Made by a program: the position numbers and the translations under genes. 64,000 nucleotides of DNA from Monilinia fructicola (Eukaryota; Ascomycota; Leotiomycetes; Helotiales; Sclerotiniaceae). The stretch covers positions 1,550,001 through 1,614,000 of the forward strand of contig VICG01000011.1 of NCBI GenBank assembly GCA_008692225.1, read 5' to 3'. Positions 25,833 to 37,476 of the stretch are shown here, piece after piece (the stretch's first letter is position 1; every line of letters starts with the position of its first letter). The notes beneath the pieces are model-generated. The model saw nothing but the letters and a program-made list of their open reading frames with translations. It was not told the DNA's origin and ran no database searches.

Positions 25833-28800
25833 TCATGTCGTTGTGTCGGTCAAACCAACGTTTGCTAACGTCCCATCGGTGATATTTGCGGCCTGCATAC
25901 TAATGCTTACGCTCGGGTCGAGAAGGTCCAGCATGCTGATATTGGTTTTCAATGCTTGATGGAACCAATTACGCAGTTCGGCCGCGATCAAACTGTCTAC
26001 ACCTTGATCCGCCACTGACTTGTTTGGATCAATGCTCTCCACATCAACAAACAACATTTCAGCTACTGCATGAATAATGGCGTTTCGTACAAATGAAACA
26101 GTATCAGCATGTCCAGCAGCTCCTATTTGAATGGCTGCATCGAATTCGCGACGTACATGGGCAACACTGTTCTTTGGCCCCTCATCTGAAGTGCCCTGCA
26201 GTTCGGCAGATTGCTGTTGAGCATCTGAGAATGCGCGCATCATGAGAGAGATACGCGCATCATTGTACCAGCGGGGTGCGAAACTGTTTGAAGCCCTTTC
26301 CCCCTCAGCCTCTTCACGCTGCCTCGCCGCCATGCCTACTGGGTCCAGGTAAGTGTGCAAGTTTGCAGCAGAAAGGGGATCTTCCTGTTGGCCAAACCAT
26401 TGTTCAGAGCTTATCTCAATAGACGTCTTGTTGTCCAAGAATGCAGGCTCGATAAGAGTCAAGAATTGGGATTCATTCAATGTGACAGTTTTATTGCGTT
26501 CGAACAAATCCACAGTTATGGGATCTGTACCAACATTTGTAATATCATGGATCAAGCTGAATGATATTGTCGAAGCAGGCAAGCCCATTTGTCGGCGGTG
26601 CCGTGCAAATGCATCTTGGAAGCTATTGGCCGCTGTGTAAGCGCCTTGCGTTGGGAATGCATATAAAGACAGCGCCGAGGTCGTCATGACAAAGAAATCC
26701 AGCGGCATCGATAAGGTTGCCACGTGCAGATTTTTTGGTTCCATCGACCTTGGCTGACAAGCCCTCGTTCCATCGCGATAACGAAAGTTTATCGAAGGTA
26801 AGGTCAAGGTACGAAACGGCTGCATGTACTATACCCTTGATGAGACGAGATGAGGAGATTTCTTGGATCACACTCGCAACTTGGTCCTTGTTAGTAACAT
26901 CACATACTATTGCTTTGACGTAAATCTCGCGCTTGGAGAGCGATGTGACCAGTTTTTGAGCTCCAGGGACACCGGTGATATTCCTTCTAGAAAGAAGTGC
27001 TATATTTCTTGCGCCCCGTTCGCCCATCCAGCGAATAAGGGACTGACCTAAGCCACCCAGTCCTCCGGTTATGACGTAGCAGGCCTCGGGATCGAAATGA
27101 GCTGTCGGGGCTGGGGGAAGCATTCTTACCACACTCTTCGGGTTTGTAAATGTGACCACAAGCTTTCCAATCCTTTTGGAGAAATCACTGATTACCTCTG
27201 ACAATTCAGCAATGTCGACTGTAGTAATCTTCGGAACAGGTCCAATGAGTCCTTTGCGGTAATAGTCATCAACAGCTTGGATGAGCTCTTGGCCAAGCAA
27301 TGGATCCGAGTCGACAACGGCCCAAGTATCAAGCAGAGAGTAGTTAGCATTCTTTTTAATCAATTCCAAATTGATCATATGTGCGTTTGGCACGTTGATT
27401 CTTCCTATGTCGATGAAGCGGCTCAGAGGTGCCAGTACTTGAGTGAGAGAGGTTTCAAGGTCGCCCTGGGCCCCGTTCTTGATGATCACATCAAAACCAC
27501 CTTTGCGGGTCATTCTAGCAGCCTTCCAGAGATTTTTCGTGACAGCGCCAAATGTTGAGATGACATGCGAAGCTGGTATACCCAATTCAACGACAAGGAA
27601 GCTAGCTTGCTCGGGCGTGTCGAACATGCCAAAAACATCAGCTCCTCTTGCTTTTGCCAAACGGATTGATGCTATCCCAATATCGTTCGTGCCGGACTGA
27701 ATTAGGACTGCTTGCCCTTTTTTGAGATGGGCAACATGGTCGATAGCATAAATAGCGGTTGTATATGCCATAGGCATAGTAGCCATCTGTATCATGTCAT
27801 CCTCTGGCCGTAACTTGCTTGACAGAACGGCTGGTACCCGTGTGTAGTTGCCAAATTGACCTTTTCCAAGACCATATACACGATCACCAATTTGAATACC
27901 TTCGACCTTGGTGCCAATCGCAGTAACAGTGCCAGTATATTCGGAGGAGAAGTTGTTGCCATCTACACGGCCAGACCAGTGATCTAGGTCCTTTGAGTTC
28001 AGACCGACTGCTGCAACCTCTACATCGATAAAGTCTGGTGGTAGTGGCTGTAACATATCTGTGTAGGATTTAAAGTACAGAGAATTGACTACACCGGGTA
28101 TCTCAAAGGCAGCGCTAAGAATTCCTTGGGTGTCGAGAGGTAGCATCTCCGGTTTCATGCTCTGGCTGTCTAGACCGTACTGGGATTGGAAGCCTGCATC
28201 GGGAACATGTCGACTGACCCACATGGAGCCATCGCTCCAAGAAAATTCGCGATCCACTGGATTTTCCTCATTATCGCCCTGTGGAATATGTGCATAAAGT
28301 GCAAGCTCTTGCTCGACGATACAGCGAGCAAGTTCTTTACTTTCGTTAGGTCCGACTCTGAAGTTGTCAGCGTCAATGTCGATAGACATATAATTGCTCA
28401 CAGGATTCTCATTTTGCAGTACTCGCAACAAGCCAGTAATCAATGCCCCGTCTGGATTTCGCCCTTGTATCGTACCACAGCTAGTAAGAGCAACAAAACT
28501 CGCCGCGTTTCGTGCAAGGTGTTGAAAAGTCTTCAAGTCTTGTTCGCTAGCATTGTTCAAGAGATGGTCGTCACCGAAAAGAACTATCACGCGCGATCCT
28601 ACTGTAACTATTTCCAATACGTCATCGAGTACACCTGTTTTGACGTCTATTCCTCGTTGTTCTAGTTCTTCAGTGAGTTGATTGACGAGAGGCGGGGCTG
28701 TCTTGGTGTCATATAGTATATGGAATGGGGTAGACTGAAGTTGCTTCGATTCTTCTGGGATAACTGTAGAAAGCATCACAGAGGTGGTGTTTTGTGGCTC

Positions 28801-31800
28801 GGGAAGTCATCTAAAACAATATCCAGTCCGGAAAATCCAGCTTTGCGCAACGCCGAGTCCCAAGCTTCCAGACCCTGAAATGGAGCATCCACACGACCAT
28901 CTGGGATACCAGCCCAGTACCCTGTAAACGTGCCCACAACGACACCTGGCAAAATAAAGTTTCGGTTTGTTTTCCACTAAAATGAGCCTGCCTCCAGGCT
29001 TCAGGAGCTTCCGACAGTTCAATAACGTGTTATGCATGTTCGAGGTAGCGTGGAGGACTTGGCATGCAATGACAAGATCGTAAGCCTGCTCATATCCTTG
29101 TTCTTCGGGTTCTATCTCAGTGTCAAATACGGAAAATTTCATATCTCGTGTATCTGCCATGGATTCGCGGGCTGCCGATAAAAATCCTGCTGAAATATCG
29201 GTGAAGGTGTAGTCCTTATATGCTTTAATGCCGTTGGGGCCGTTGAATGCTTTCATGGCGATACGTGTAGCACCACCAGTGCCACCTCCAATCTCCAGAA
29301 TGCGGAGATTAGGATTGGAGTGGGCAATGCCATTCAAAACATGGAAAAGCTGTGGGTAGATACCAGTCATCAGAAGACCGTATTTATAAAGGGGCGTTAA
29401 AAGATCTTGACTGATAATGACATCCACTCCGGTTCTGCGTTCATAAAGAATGTCGGCCATGTTATCATGTAGAAGTTTGGCAATTTTTACCTCTAAAACG
29501 TCGGAAGCTTGGTTGACTAACTCTTCGATCTTTTCGAGAAGACGCCCTTCACTTGCTACCTCTCTGGCCTCTCCCATTAACTCTGAACGATCATTTTGAC
29601 CCTTCCTCTTGATCCAAGCAAAGAAATGGCCAACATCACCAGAGGGGCTGGGTTCATCTTGTAACTTTCCAAAGCTTTCATAAATACTGTATACCACGAA
29701 GTGGGCTAGTTTGTTTGTCAATCCCCATACAGATGACTTTTCAATGTTTTCCTTTGGTGGAGGGTACATATGTCGAGCCTGACGATTGCTCAGCATACGA
29801 ATGTCAGGCTTCCAAGCAAGTCGTGTTAATGGACTACTTAAGGTTTTGTCTAACGATTTGACCTCACTCGAGTAGCTAATGCAGCGGAGTGTGTCGACAC
29901 TGAGTATCACCTCACCACTCGGGCTTAAAAACTGAAAGTCAAGGTAAGCACCACGGATGCCACGCCTTTCTCCGCGAGCAATAACCGTGCATGTGTCTCC
30001 TGTAATGTTGTTTCCAAGATACAAATGAGAGAGCTCCACTGGTACAAATGCCATACTAATTTCATCGGATTGGCCTCCATGACAAGCCATCAGTCCCAAT
30101 TGAATGGCGCCATCAAGAGAGGCGGGATGCAAGGGATATCTTGATTCCCCTCCTTTTATTATCCCCGCTGTCGTATTTAGAGAAAGGTCGGCCATAGCTA
30201 GGTGCTTTTCTGGGTCTGTATGGATATTAGACAGCGGTTGGAAGGCGGGTCCGTAGCCAAGACCGATGGCTAAGAACTTCTTGTACCAACTCCGCGCATC
30301 AGCTTGACGCGGAAGAGAGCTTGGAGTAATCTTATCATCAGGACTTCCAAATTTCTCCTGAATATCAATATCTTCAACTTCAACTTTGACAAGACCAGTG
30401 CTATGCTCTAGCCATTCATTCGTCTCACGTCCCACAGAACTAATAGAGAACATTGCCCATGCCGGTGACTTGGCTGTCGATGTATCAACAAGCTCCATAC
30501 TCGTTAGAACCTCAACTCCATAGTCATCTTCTGGAATTGTTAAGCCCTTTTTGATGGCTACGTTACGAAGCGAGAAGCCCTTTATTTTCAGTGGTTCGGG
30601 GAATTCGTTGTAGATGCGAGAAGCGGCTTCTACGGCCATGGCGATATACCCTGCACCTGGCAGAACAGCATCTATTTCAATGCAAGTTAGTACATATGAT
30701 TGACCGTCGTGGGTGACAGAATGGCCCACCTGGTATTAGACGATGGTCGGCTAACCATGGTACATCTTTCATGCGGAGAATGTTTCGCCATTGTGGTCGG
30801 AGTTTTGCGTTACCGACGACTTTCTATATCACAAGGGGGTGAGGACTATCGATATGATAAGAGGGGGATTGGAAGAGCTGAAGAAAGTGAGAACTTACAG
30901 ATCCCAGGAGGTCATGTCTAAGAATTGATCTGTATCGGTACTCTCTGCTTGCTCGACTCTCGTGATAGTTCAAGGCTCCATATGTGTATTGATATGGGGG
31001 AAGGTCAATGCTGGTGGAGCCATGTTCCAAACTTCCACCATCGATACCATCGACAGCATTGACAGCAACAAGATTGACGGTTGCGTTCAATCCGAAAAGA
31101 GCCCCAGCAAGCTGCAATATAGAAACTCGACTGTCTTCTCCTCGCTTCAGCGTTGAGCAATATCCTACTGTCTTGCTTTCAGCTTTGAATATTTGCTCCA
31201 AAGGACCTTTTAGGGCAGGGTGTGGCCCAATCTCCACAACAGCATGAATTGGAACGTCATCCATAGTCAAGAGATTCACAATGGCTTCTGAGAATAGAAC
31301 TGGAGATTCCAGATTAGCCTTCCAGTATGAGGCTAGATCAGTGATGTTAGTAGTGCTCTTGCTAGGTGTGACAGATGAAGCCCATGGTACGTGCTGATAT
31401 CTCTGTTGTCTGTCAATGATTCCGAGCTTCTCGATATGCTCAAGTCCTTCGGCCAGCATCTCTATATAGTTGCGGCCGAGAGGTAACATGTGATGTGAAT
31501 GGTAGGCATTATCACCGGTTTTGAGCTTTCGGTTGAAGATTCTTTCTGCCGTCATAGCCACGGAAATTTCATTGATAGCCTGGACTTCTCCCGATATAGT
31601 GACGCTGCCCTGTGAGTTTATAGCTGCCAACTTAACAGCATCTTCTCGGCCTTCTATATACTTGACTACCTGCTCGGGACCGAGGCCCACAGCCAACATG
31701 GCACCCATCTGTTTATTTTTTGATACTGCCTGACCTCGAAAGTATGCAGCTACAATAGCCTCGGAAGCTGTAATATGACCTGATGCGTACGCTGCGGCCA

Positions 31801-34104
31801 TTTCTCCAGACGAATGTCCAGCCACACCAGAGGGCCGAATATTCCATGAAGCGAGGAGATCGACCAGACCAATCTGTACGGCTGTACATGCAGCTTGAGA
31901 GACTTCAGACTTCTGGATGACAGTCTCATCACAATTACCGGAGAGAACATCGTATAGCGACCAAGAAGGTTTCTGGGGAATCGAAGCAAGAACCTCGTCA
32001 AGGTATTTTATGGCTGCCCGGAACACGTGATACTCGAATAACTCAGCACCCATAGCGTGCCATTGGGCTCCTTGACCTGTGAAAACAAAAGCAAGGCTGC
32101 TAGTTTGCAATGGCGCCCTTACAGCTTTTCTATTAATTACGAGATCTTCTGAAATATTGTCTTTGTTAATAATACGAAAAGTTCGTTGCGCGAGTCTTGA
32201 ACGCTTAGCGCCGAAGGTGTATGCGATGTCGGCTAATGAGTATTGGTTGATGACCTTGGATAGTGCATCGATGTTCAAATTAAGTGAAGTCTCATTATGG
32301 GCTGAAAAGGGTAGTAGTACAAATTTCCGTGTAGCCGCGGTGGATATGGCAGTCAGTTTTTGATCGTCCACGATGGGAAGATGTTGTGTTGGAACCCCAC
32401 TCCCATATGCACTCTTATGGCCATTGGTGTGACCATCTGTATGGCCGTTTGTATGATCATCTGTATGACCATTTTTATGACCATTTGTATGAATATCTGT
32501 ATGAATATCTGTATGGATATTCGTATGACCATTCGTCGTTCCATTGGCTTTGTTTTTGAATATACCAGGCGCTACATAGTCTGGAAGTACATTGTTAACA
32601 TGATCAATGATGGCGTGTCCATTTGCACCACCATATCCGAACGAAATTAATGCTTGCGCGCCGCAGTCTGTTTTCTGGCCAAGGGGTAAATTCTGTTACG
32701 GGTCGAACTTTGGCGCCCTCGAAATCTATATTAGGATTCAATGTTTGGAGATTGAAAACAGGGGGAATAGCTCCGTTTTCTAGAGAAAGAACAACCTTCA
32801 TGATCGATGCCAAAGCGCTAGCACCCTCGCCATGTCCCAAATTACTTTTGACAGAACCAACAAGTAAAGGGTCTTCGGAGGATCTCTCCGGTGCAAAGAC
32901 TCTCCCTATTGCGGCTACTTCGATTGGATCCCCAACGTATGTCCCAGTGCCGTGACATTCAAAATATGTGGTATCTGAGAAGGGAAGACTACCTGCATTA
33001 CGATAAGCTTCGCGAATGACAGTCTCTTGACCTTTCGCACTAGGTCGCGTAATGCCTCCTGTCCGACCATTTGAATTGATGGCGGTGCCTCTGATCATTG
33101 CTCGGATAGGTGATTCATCGGCAATGGCCAAAGATGGTCTTTTCAGATAGATGGCACCAAAACCTTCTCCACGAGCATAACCTTCTGCTCTAACGTCGAA
33201 GGTGTGGCACCTCGAAGATGCTGAGAGCGCACCGAGTTCTATCGGTATCTAGGGTTAGCAGCTCTCTGTTGCAACATAAGAATGAACAGATAGGAAATGT
33301 AAGAAATATATCTCTTCCGAATACCTACTGTCGAGCGCAATCTGTACTCCTGGGTCCGCAATCCAATTAGCGGATGCAACGATGGCCGAGTCACAATCGC
33401 CTGCACGTATGGCATTCACTGCGAGATGAAAGGCATACATAGATGACGAACAGGCCGTGTCGACCGTAAGGCTTGTGGCGCAGTCAATATTCTCCTAAGA
33501 GATGTAAAAGCTGAAGAATGGCATACCTCGGCCCTTGTAGATTAAAAATATAACTTATGCGGTTTGCAAGAATACTGGTTTCCAGCACCAGTAAAGGCAT
33601 ATGGTCTTGGGTTATCCCAATCCCGCGACTGTATCATCCAGTGATCTAAACAGAAGTTGCCAACAAAAACTCCGGTACGAGTACCAGAGATACTGTCCCA
33701 AGTCTCTCCAGCGTTCTCTATAGCTTCGTATGATACTTCCAGTAACTTACGTTGTGACGGATCTAGGGTTTCAACTTCAAGTCCAGTCATGCCGAAAAAG
33801 GAATGGTCAAACAGTCGGGGATCTTCTTCAGCCAAGAATCCCCCCTTCATTGAGAATCCGCCTGGGCGATCCGAGTTGGGATGATGAAAACCTCTACTAG
33901 AAAATCTTGGGTTGTCAAACTCTCTCCAAGCGTCTATCCTGTTCTTCAACAAGTTCCAAAATTCAGTGGGGTTGCTGACACCGCCTGGCCACCGACATCC
34001 TGTTGATTTATTTTAGCGCTCGTTTATTTACATATGCAATCAACAGTCTTACCCATTCCCACTATTGCCACCGGTTCATGCTTGTTAAGTCCGTCGGGAG
34101 CCAT
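25833..34104 (-). CDS. highly reducing polyketide synthase 1 (KS-AT-DH-MT-ER-KR-ACP), frame-broken
   Basis: Iterative type I PKS, about 2645 residues. Exons: 34104-34053, 33999-33527, 33471-33329, 33238-30899, 30823-30730 and 30671-25833; introns are 53, 55, 90, 75 and 58 nt. KS has the active-site Cys in DTACSSS and both His motifs (HGTGT, NLGHGEG). A His-rich linker follows, then AT with GHSSGE, DH with His in LADHRLIPDAVLPG and the DGAIQLG partner motif, a C-methyltransferase with EIGGGTGGAT, ER with a divergent cofactor loop (SGTNDIG), KR with GGLGGLG and Y-x3-N, and ACP with GVDSL. Five single-base breaks interrupt the frame: 33579-33581, 32644-32646, 28970-28973, 28801-28803 and 26731-26736. 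No other stop or motif loss was seen, so they are either sequence errors or very recent lesions. It shares a divergent promoter with the O-methyltransferase. Confidence 0.85.
32411..32535 (-). repeat. 12 bp tandem repeat encoding a His-rich KS-AT linker
   Basis: About ten 12 bp units inside HR-PKS 1, each encoding (T/K)-(N/D)-(G/I/D)-H. Every fourth residue is His. It lies between the end of the KS domain and the start of the AT linker domain. Confidence 0.85.
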
Positions 34105-34278
34105 ATTTTTTCGCTCGGATCATATGATTACGAAATGTTGAATAGCGTCGTTCAAGTGTTGTTATCTCATGACATGTGACCAGCAGGCCTCAATATGGCT
34201 ACGACGTACAGATGATCTTATATCCTGAATCTTCCGCTGTAGTCCATATATATCTACATCGGCGCTGGGAATGATATC

Positions 34279-34286
34279 TCGGCCGT
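34279..34286. promoter_or_regulatory. CGGCCG-type site
   Basis: TCGGCCGT, a one-base variant of the cluster palindrome, upstream of HR-PKS 1 (about 175 bp) and of the O-methyltransferase. Confidence 0.5.
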
Positions 34287-34322
34287 GATTACAAGTTCCG
34301 AATACAATCAAGACCGGTTTGA

Positions 34323-34330
34323 TCGGCCGA
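34323..34330. promoter_or_regulatory. TCGGCCGA site
   Basis: Perfect 8 bp palindrome made of CGG and CCG half sites without spacer, as expected for some dimeric Zn2Cys6 regulators. Shared by HR-PKS 1 and the O-methyltransferase. Confidence 0.55.
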
Positions 34331-34520
34331 CATGCCCGATGTCGGCTTAGCTAACAGTGCGAGTATAGAGATTGAAGATCTCGGAGCCATTGAAGATAAG
34401 CCGGCGGGAACTTCCCTAAGATTACTCACAAAGCGTACAATCCCCTCTATATCTACAAGAAATCAGAGATCATACGTGTCGCTTATTCGTACATTATTGG
34501 GAAATCAACCTTCTTCTACT

Positions 34521-35862
34521 ATGGCCGATCAAGCGACTACATCCGTGCAAGGCACGTCAATCTTGGCTCTTGCTCAGAATATCCTAGAGCTCACTCAAGA
34601 TATGACCAAATATATCCAAGCCAACAACCTTACCGCACCTACCTTTGCGCTTGATTCCCAAGACCCTCCTGCCACCCCAGAGTATCGTAATCTCCATGCT
34701 ACCCTGAAAACTTCTTTAGAAGATCTCTCGCGTCTTATTGATGGCCCAAGAAAGTGGTTGAGAGCTTTCTGCTGCACTGGCTACGACTTAGCGGCTCTTC
34801 AAGTTGCACTTGATTTTGAATTTTTCCAATTGGTACCGGCCCATGGAGAGATTACACTTCAAGAATTAGCCAAAAAAAGCTGGCCTAGATGTGGATCGAG
34901 CCACTCGTATCATTCGTCAGCTCATGACTTATCGCATCTTCGAAGAACTTAAGCCAGAAGTTATTTCTCACAGCTCTACTTCCCTCCTAGTGCATCAGGA
35001 CGAAGAATTGCGATCCGTTGTCCACTACTCGCTTGATGAAATGTTGAAGGCAGCTGCGGACAGCAACATTAGTCTCAAGAAACATCCATTCGAAGCCCAT
35101 CAGAATCAGAATCCATTCGTCACTCGACATGGTGTAGGTATCTTTGAATTTTACAAAAAGGATCCGGAGAAGGCTCGTCGGTTTGCCAAAGCTATGGCTG
35201 GACTAAGGAGAATGGATAGTCATCTCGATACTCTGCTGAAAGGTGCATTCAACTGGTCGGCCATTGAAGGCACTGTGGTTGACTGCGGCGGTGGTAACGG
35301 TCATATTTCCAAAACTTTGGCTCAAGTAAGTCTTTCCAAGCTGAAAATTCTGCAATTCATACCTAATTGGATGCACGGGTAGCTTTACCCTCAGCTGAAC
35401 TTCATTGTGGAGGACTCAAATGTTGATATGCTGGCAGAGGGTCAGGAGTCACTTACTGATGAGCTTCGTGATCGTGTGAAATATATGCAACATAGCTTCT
35501 TCGATCCACAGCCTGTCAAAAGCGCAGCAGCGTTCCTGATTCGCCAATGTACACACAACTGGGCTGATAATGATGTGATCACTATTTTCAAACGATTTGT
35601 TCCTGGACTTGAAAACTCCAGTCCAGATACCCCATTGCTCATTAACGATATTATAATACCAGAATCAGGTACTTGGCCTCGACATCAGGAGCGGGTTGTG
35701 CGACAGGTAGACATGGTTATGTTAGTCAACTGTGGTGCTAAACAGCGTACCAAGGCTGAATTTGGCTCGCTGTTAAAGGAGGCAGATCCCAGATACGAGA
35801 TTCGAAATGTATATGACAACGGACCATTAGGACTTCTTGAGGTTTATCTCAGGCGATCTTAA
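34521..35862 (+). CDS. SAM-dependent O-methyltransferase (fungal sterigmatocystin-OMT type), frame-broken
   Basis: Transfers a methyl group from SAM to a hydroxyl, presumably on the polyketide. About 425 residues in two exons, with a 57 nt intron at 35326-35382 (GTAAGT...GGGTAG). An N-terminal helical dimerisation/winged-helix region is followed by the Rossmann SAM motif VDCGGGNGH (near 35280), an acidic second strand (FIVED) and the catalytic-base motif THNWADNDV near 35550, where the His is the expected general base. The frame is broken once in an A7 run at 34872-34878, where six A would keep it open; the second half is otherwise intact. The start chosen is ATG 34521; ATG 34332 would add 63 low-complexity residues. 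Confidence 0.85.
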
Positions 35863-36332
35863 TTCATGTATAGTTACCTAATATAGCTGCTAGGCTATGG
35901 GTGGATCTTACTCGCTACTGTCTTCAACTTCGAATTGTGTTATCATATTGACGTAGTCTTATAACCTCTAGTCGCGAGGAAATGTGGTCTTCTTGCAATA
36001 CGGCCAACAAAGTTAGCTGTAGTCAGCACCCCATAAATTTTGCTTCCCCTCACGGTTTCGGGCTTCATTTTCGGCCGATGATTTGATAATCAGTAGCAGT
36101 ATAGTGCAATAGTGCAATGCACTTTTCGTGTTATCTGCTGCAGCTGGTACAATATATATTACTTTTTTTTCTCAACAAACGTGAGGCTTTTATACTTGTT
36201 TTACTGCTCATAACCCGAAATTTACTACACTACGTGCGAAAGCGACCCAATCATTCTTCGTTTTTTGTGCTCTATCATTTAATTCCGCTTATAACCAACA
36301 TCACGCGGCGATTAAATCCTGTTCCTTCCACC
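35863..36332. promoter_or_regulatory. promoter region of the SDR at 36333
   Basis: 470 bp between the O-methyltransferase stop and the SDR start, genes in the same direction. Apart from the palindrome at 36071 I see only TA-rich and pyrimidine-rich promoter-like sequence. Confidence 0.45.
36071..36078. promoter_or_regulatory. TCGGCCGA site upstream of the SDR
   Basis: TTTTCGGCCGATG context, about 255 bp before the SDR start at 36333; same palindrome as in the other cluster promoters. Confidence 0.55.
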
Positions 36333-37210
36333 ATGTCTAGTAGGATAAATACGGTTCTAATTCTTGGTGCTAGCCGTGGCATTGGCGAGGCTTTGGCTCA
36401 TAGGTTTCACAGTTTGGGCAAGAAAGTTATCGTCACCGCACGCAAGCATGAGGAGGAGAAACTGATCCAGCTGACTCGAAAGCTACCTGGCCTTGAATAT
36501 CGGGTAGTAGGTTTACCCGATGTACATCAATTACGAGCTGCCATGTTGATTATCTTCACAGTGGGACTTAACTGACCTTATCAACTTGCCAAAATCACGT
36601 CAAGAGCATTCTACTTGATTTCCCAAATCTTGATTCTGTTTATATCAATGCCGGTATACAGAACCACTATATGCTCTTCCAGCAGCCTCCAAACAACGCA
36701 GAAGTCATCAGCGAGATCACGACCAACCTGACCGCACCAACGCTCGTTGCACAATCCTTTGCCCCACACCTTCTCAAGCTGGCGCAGTCTGGGACTAAAA
36801 CGAATCTGTTCCTCACTAGTTCCTCCTTGGCATATTTCCCCATTGCCTTCTATCCAACATACTGTGCTGCGAAGGCTGGTATCGCTGCTTTTACCAAGAT
36901 TCTGCGCATGCAGTTAGGCTACACGGGCTGCAAAGATATGAATGTGGTGGAGGTTGTACCACCGTATGTGGATACCGCCTTGAATGCACACACCCGAGAT
37001 CAGACGGATGCGATGCAAGGCGGCAAAGATAAGGTCCTGCCGCCCATGCCTCTCGATGAGTACATTGGTAAGTTTTTTGTTTCGTTAGAGGAGACTGAAG
37101 AAGATGGCTCTTTGAAGAAAGAAATCGGAGTTGGCTTCGGCGAACAGGGTGTCGAGGTGTGGAGAAACGCTTTCCAGAAGTTGTATGAGGGGATAGGAAT
37201 AACGGTTTAA
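36333..37210 (+). CDS. short-chain dehydrogenase (DltE-like), frame-broken
   Basis: NAD(P)-dependent oxidoreductase, about 273 residues. The start ATG at 36333 has a good context (CCACCATGTC). The cofactor loop GASRGIG is near the N-terminus. A 55 nt intron (36507-36561, GTAGGT...TTCACAG) separates exon 1 from a second exon with the INAG strand motif, the catalytic Ser in SSSLAYF and YCAAK (YxxxK) near 36860. The frame is broken once, in an A4 run at 36591-36594 where three A would keep it open. It lies in the cluster between the O-methyltransferase and P450 and probably reduces or oxidises a ketone or alcohol of the polyketide. Confidence 0.8.
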
Positions 37211-37476
37211 AGACGATGTCGAGCTCTCCGGTTGTCATTAACAGTGCTGGTTTTATTTCGGCTTCATAAATTTGAGGTGTGCTATCAACCCTTCACTTAA
37301 ATCAAAATTATAGAACCCAAAATATCTCAAGTCTGACCATATCTTCCAACATTTCAGTGCTTTCAGACAGTAGTTAGACTAGTGAGAGTTCTGCATAATT
37401 CCATAATGGATCCAGTGAAGAACTATCAGATTTGAATATTATCAAATGAACACCTGTCGCTTCCTTCCTGTTATTC

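Larger units (their letters stand above)
34105..34520. promoter_or_regulatory. divergent promoter HR-PKS 1 / O-methyltransferase
   Basis: Spacer of about 415 bp between two divergent cluster genes. It carries TCGGCCGT at 34279-34286 and TCGGCCGA at 34323-34330, 44 bp apart. An ATG at 34332, two bases after the second site, is in frame with the methyltransferase but is more likely in its leader. Confidence 0.6.

Noticed and set aside
32353..32650. Repeat-rich frames on both strands read as a small membrane protein
   Set aside because: Out-of-frame readings of the 12 bp repeat that encodes the His linker of HR-PKS 1.
25833..34104. HR-PKS 1 fragments as several separate small PKS genes
   Set aside because: Each fragment ends at a one-base homopolymer shift or an intron, and the next frame continues the same domain without a start signal; together they form one normal HR-PKS.
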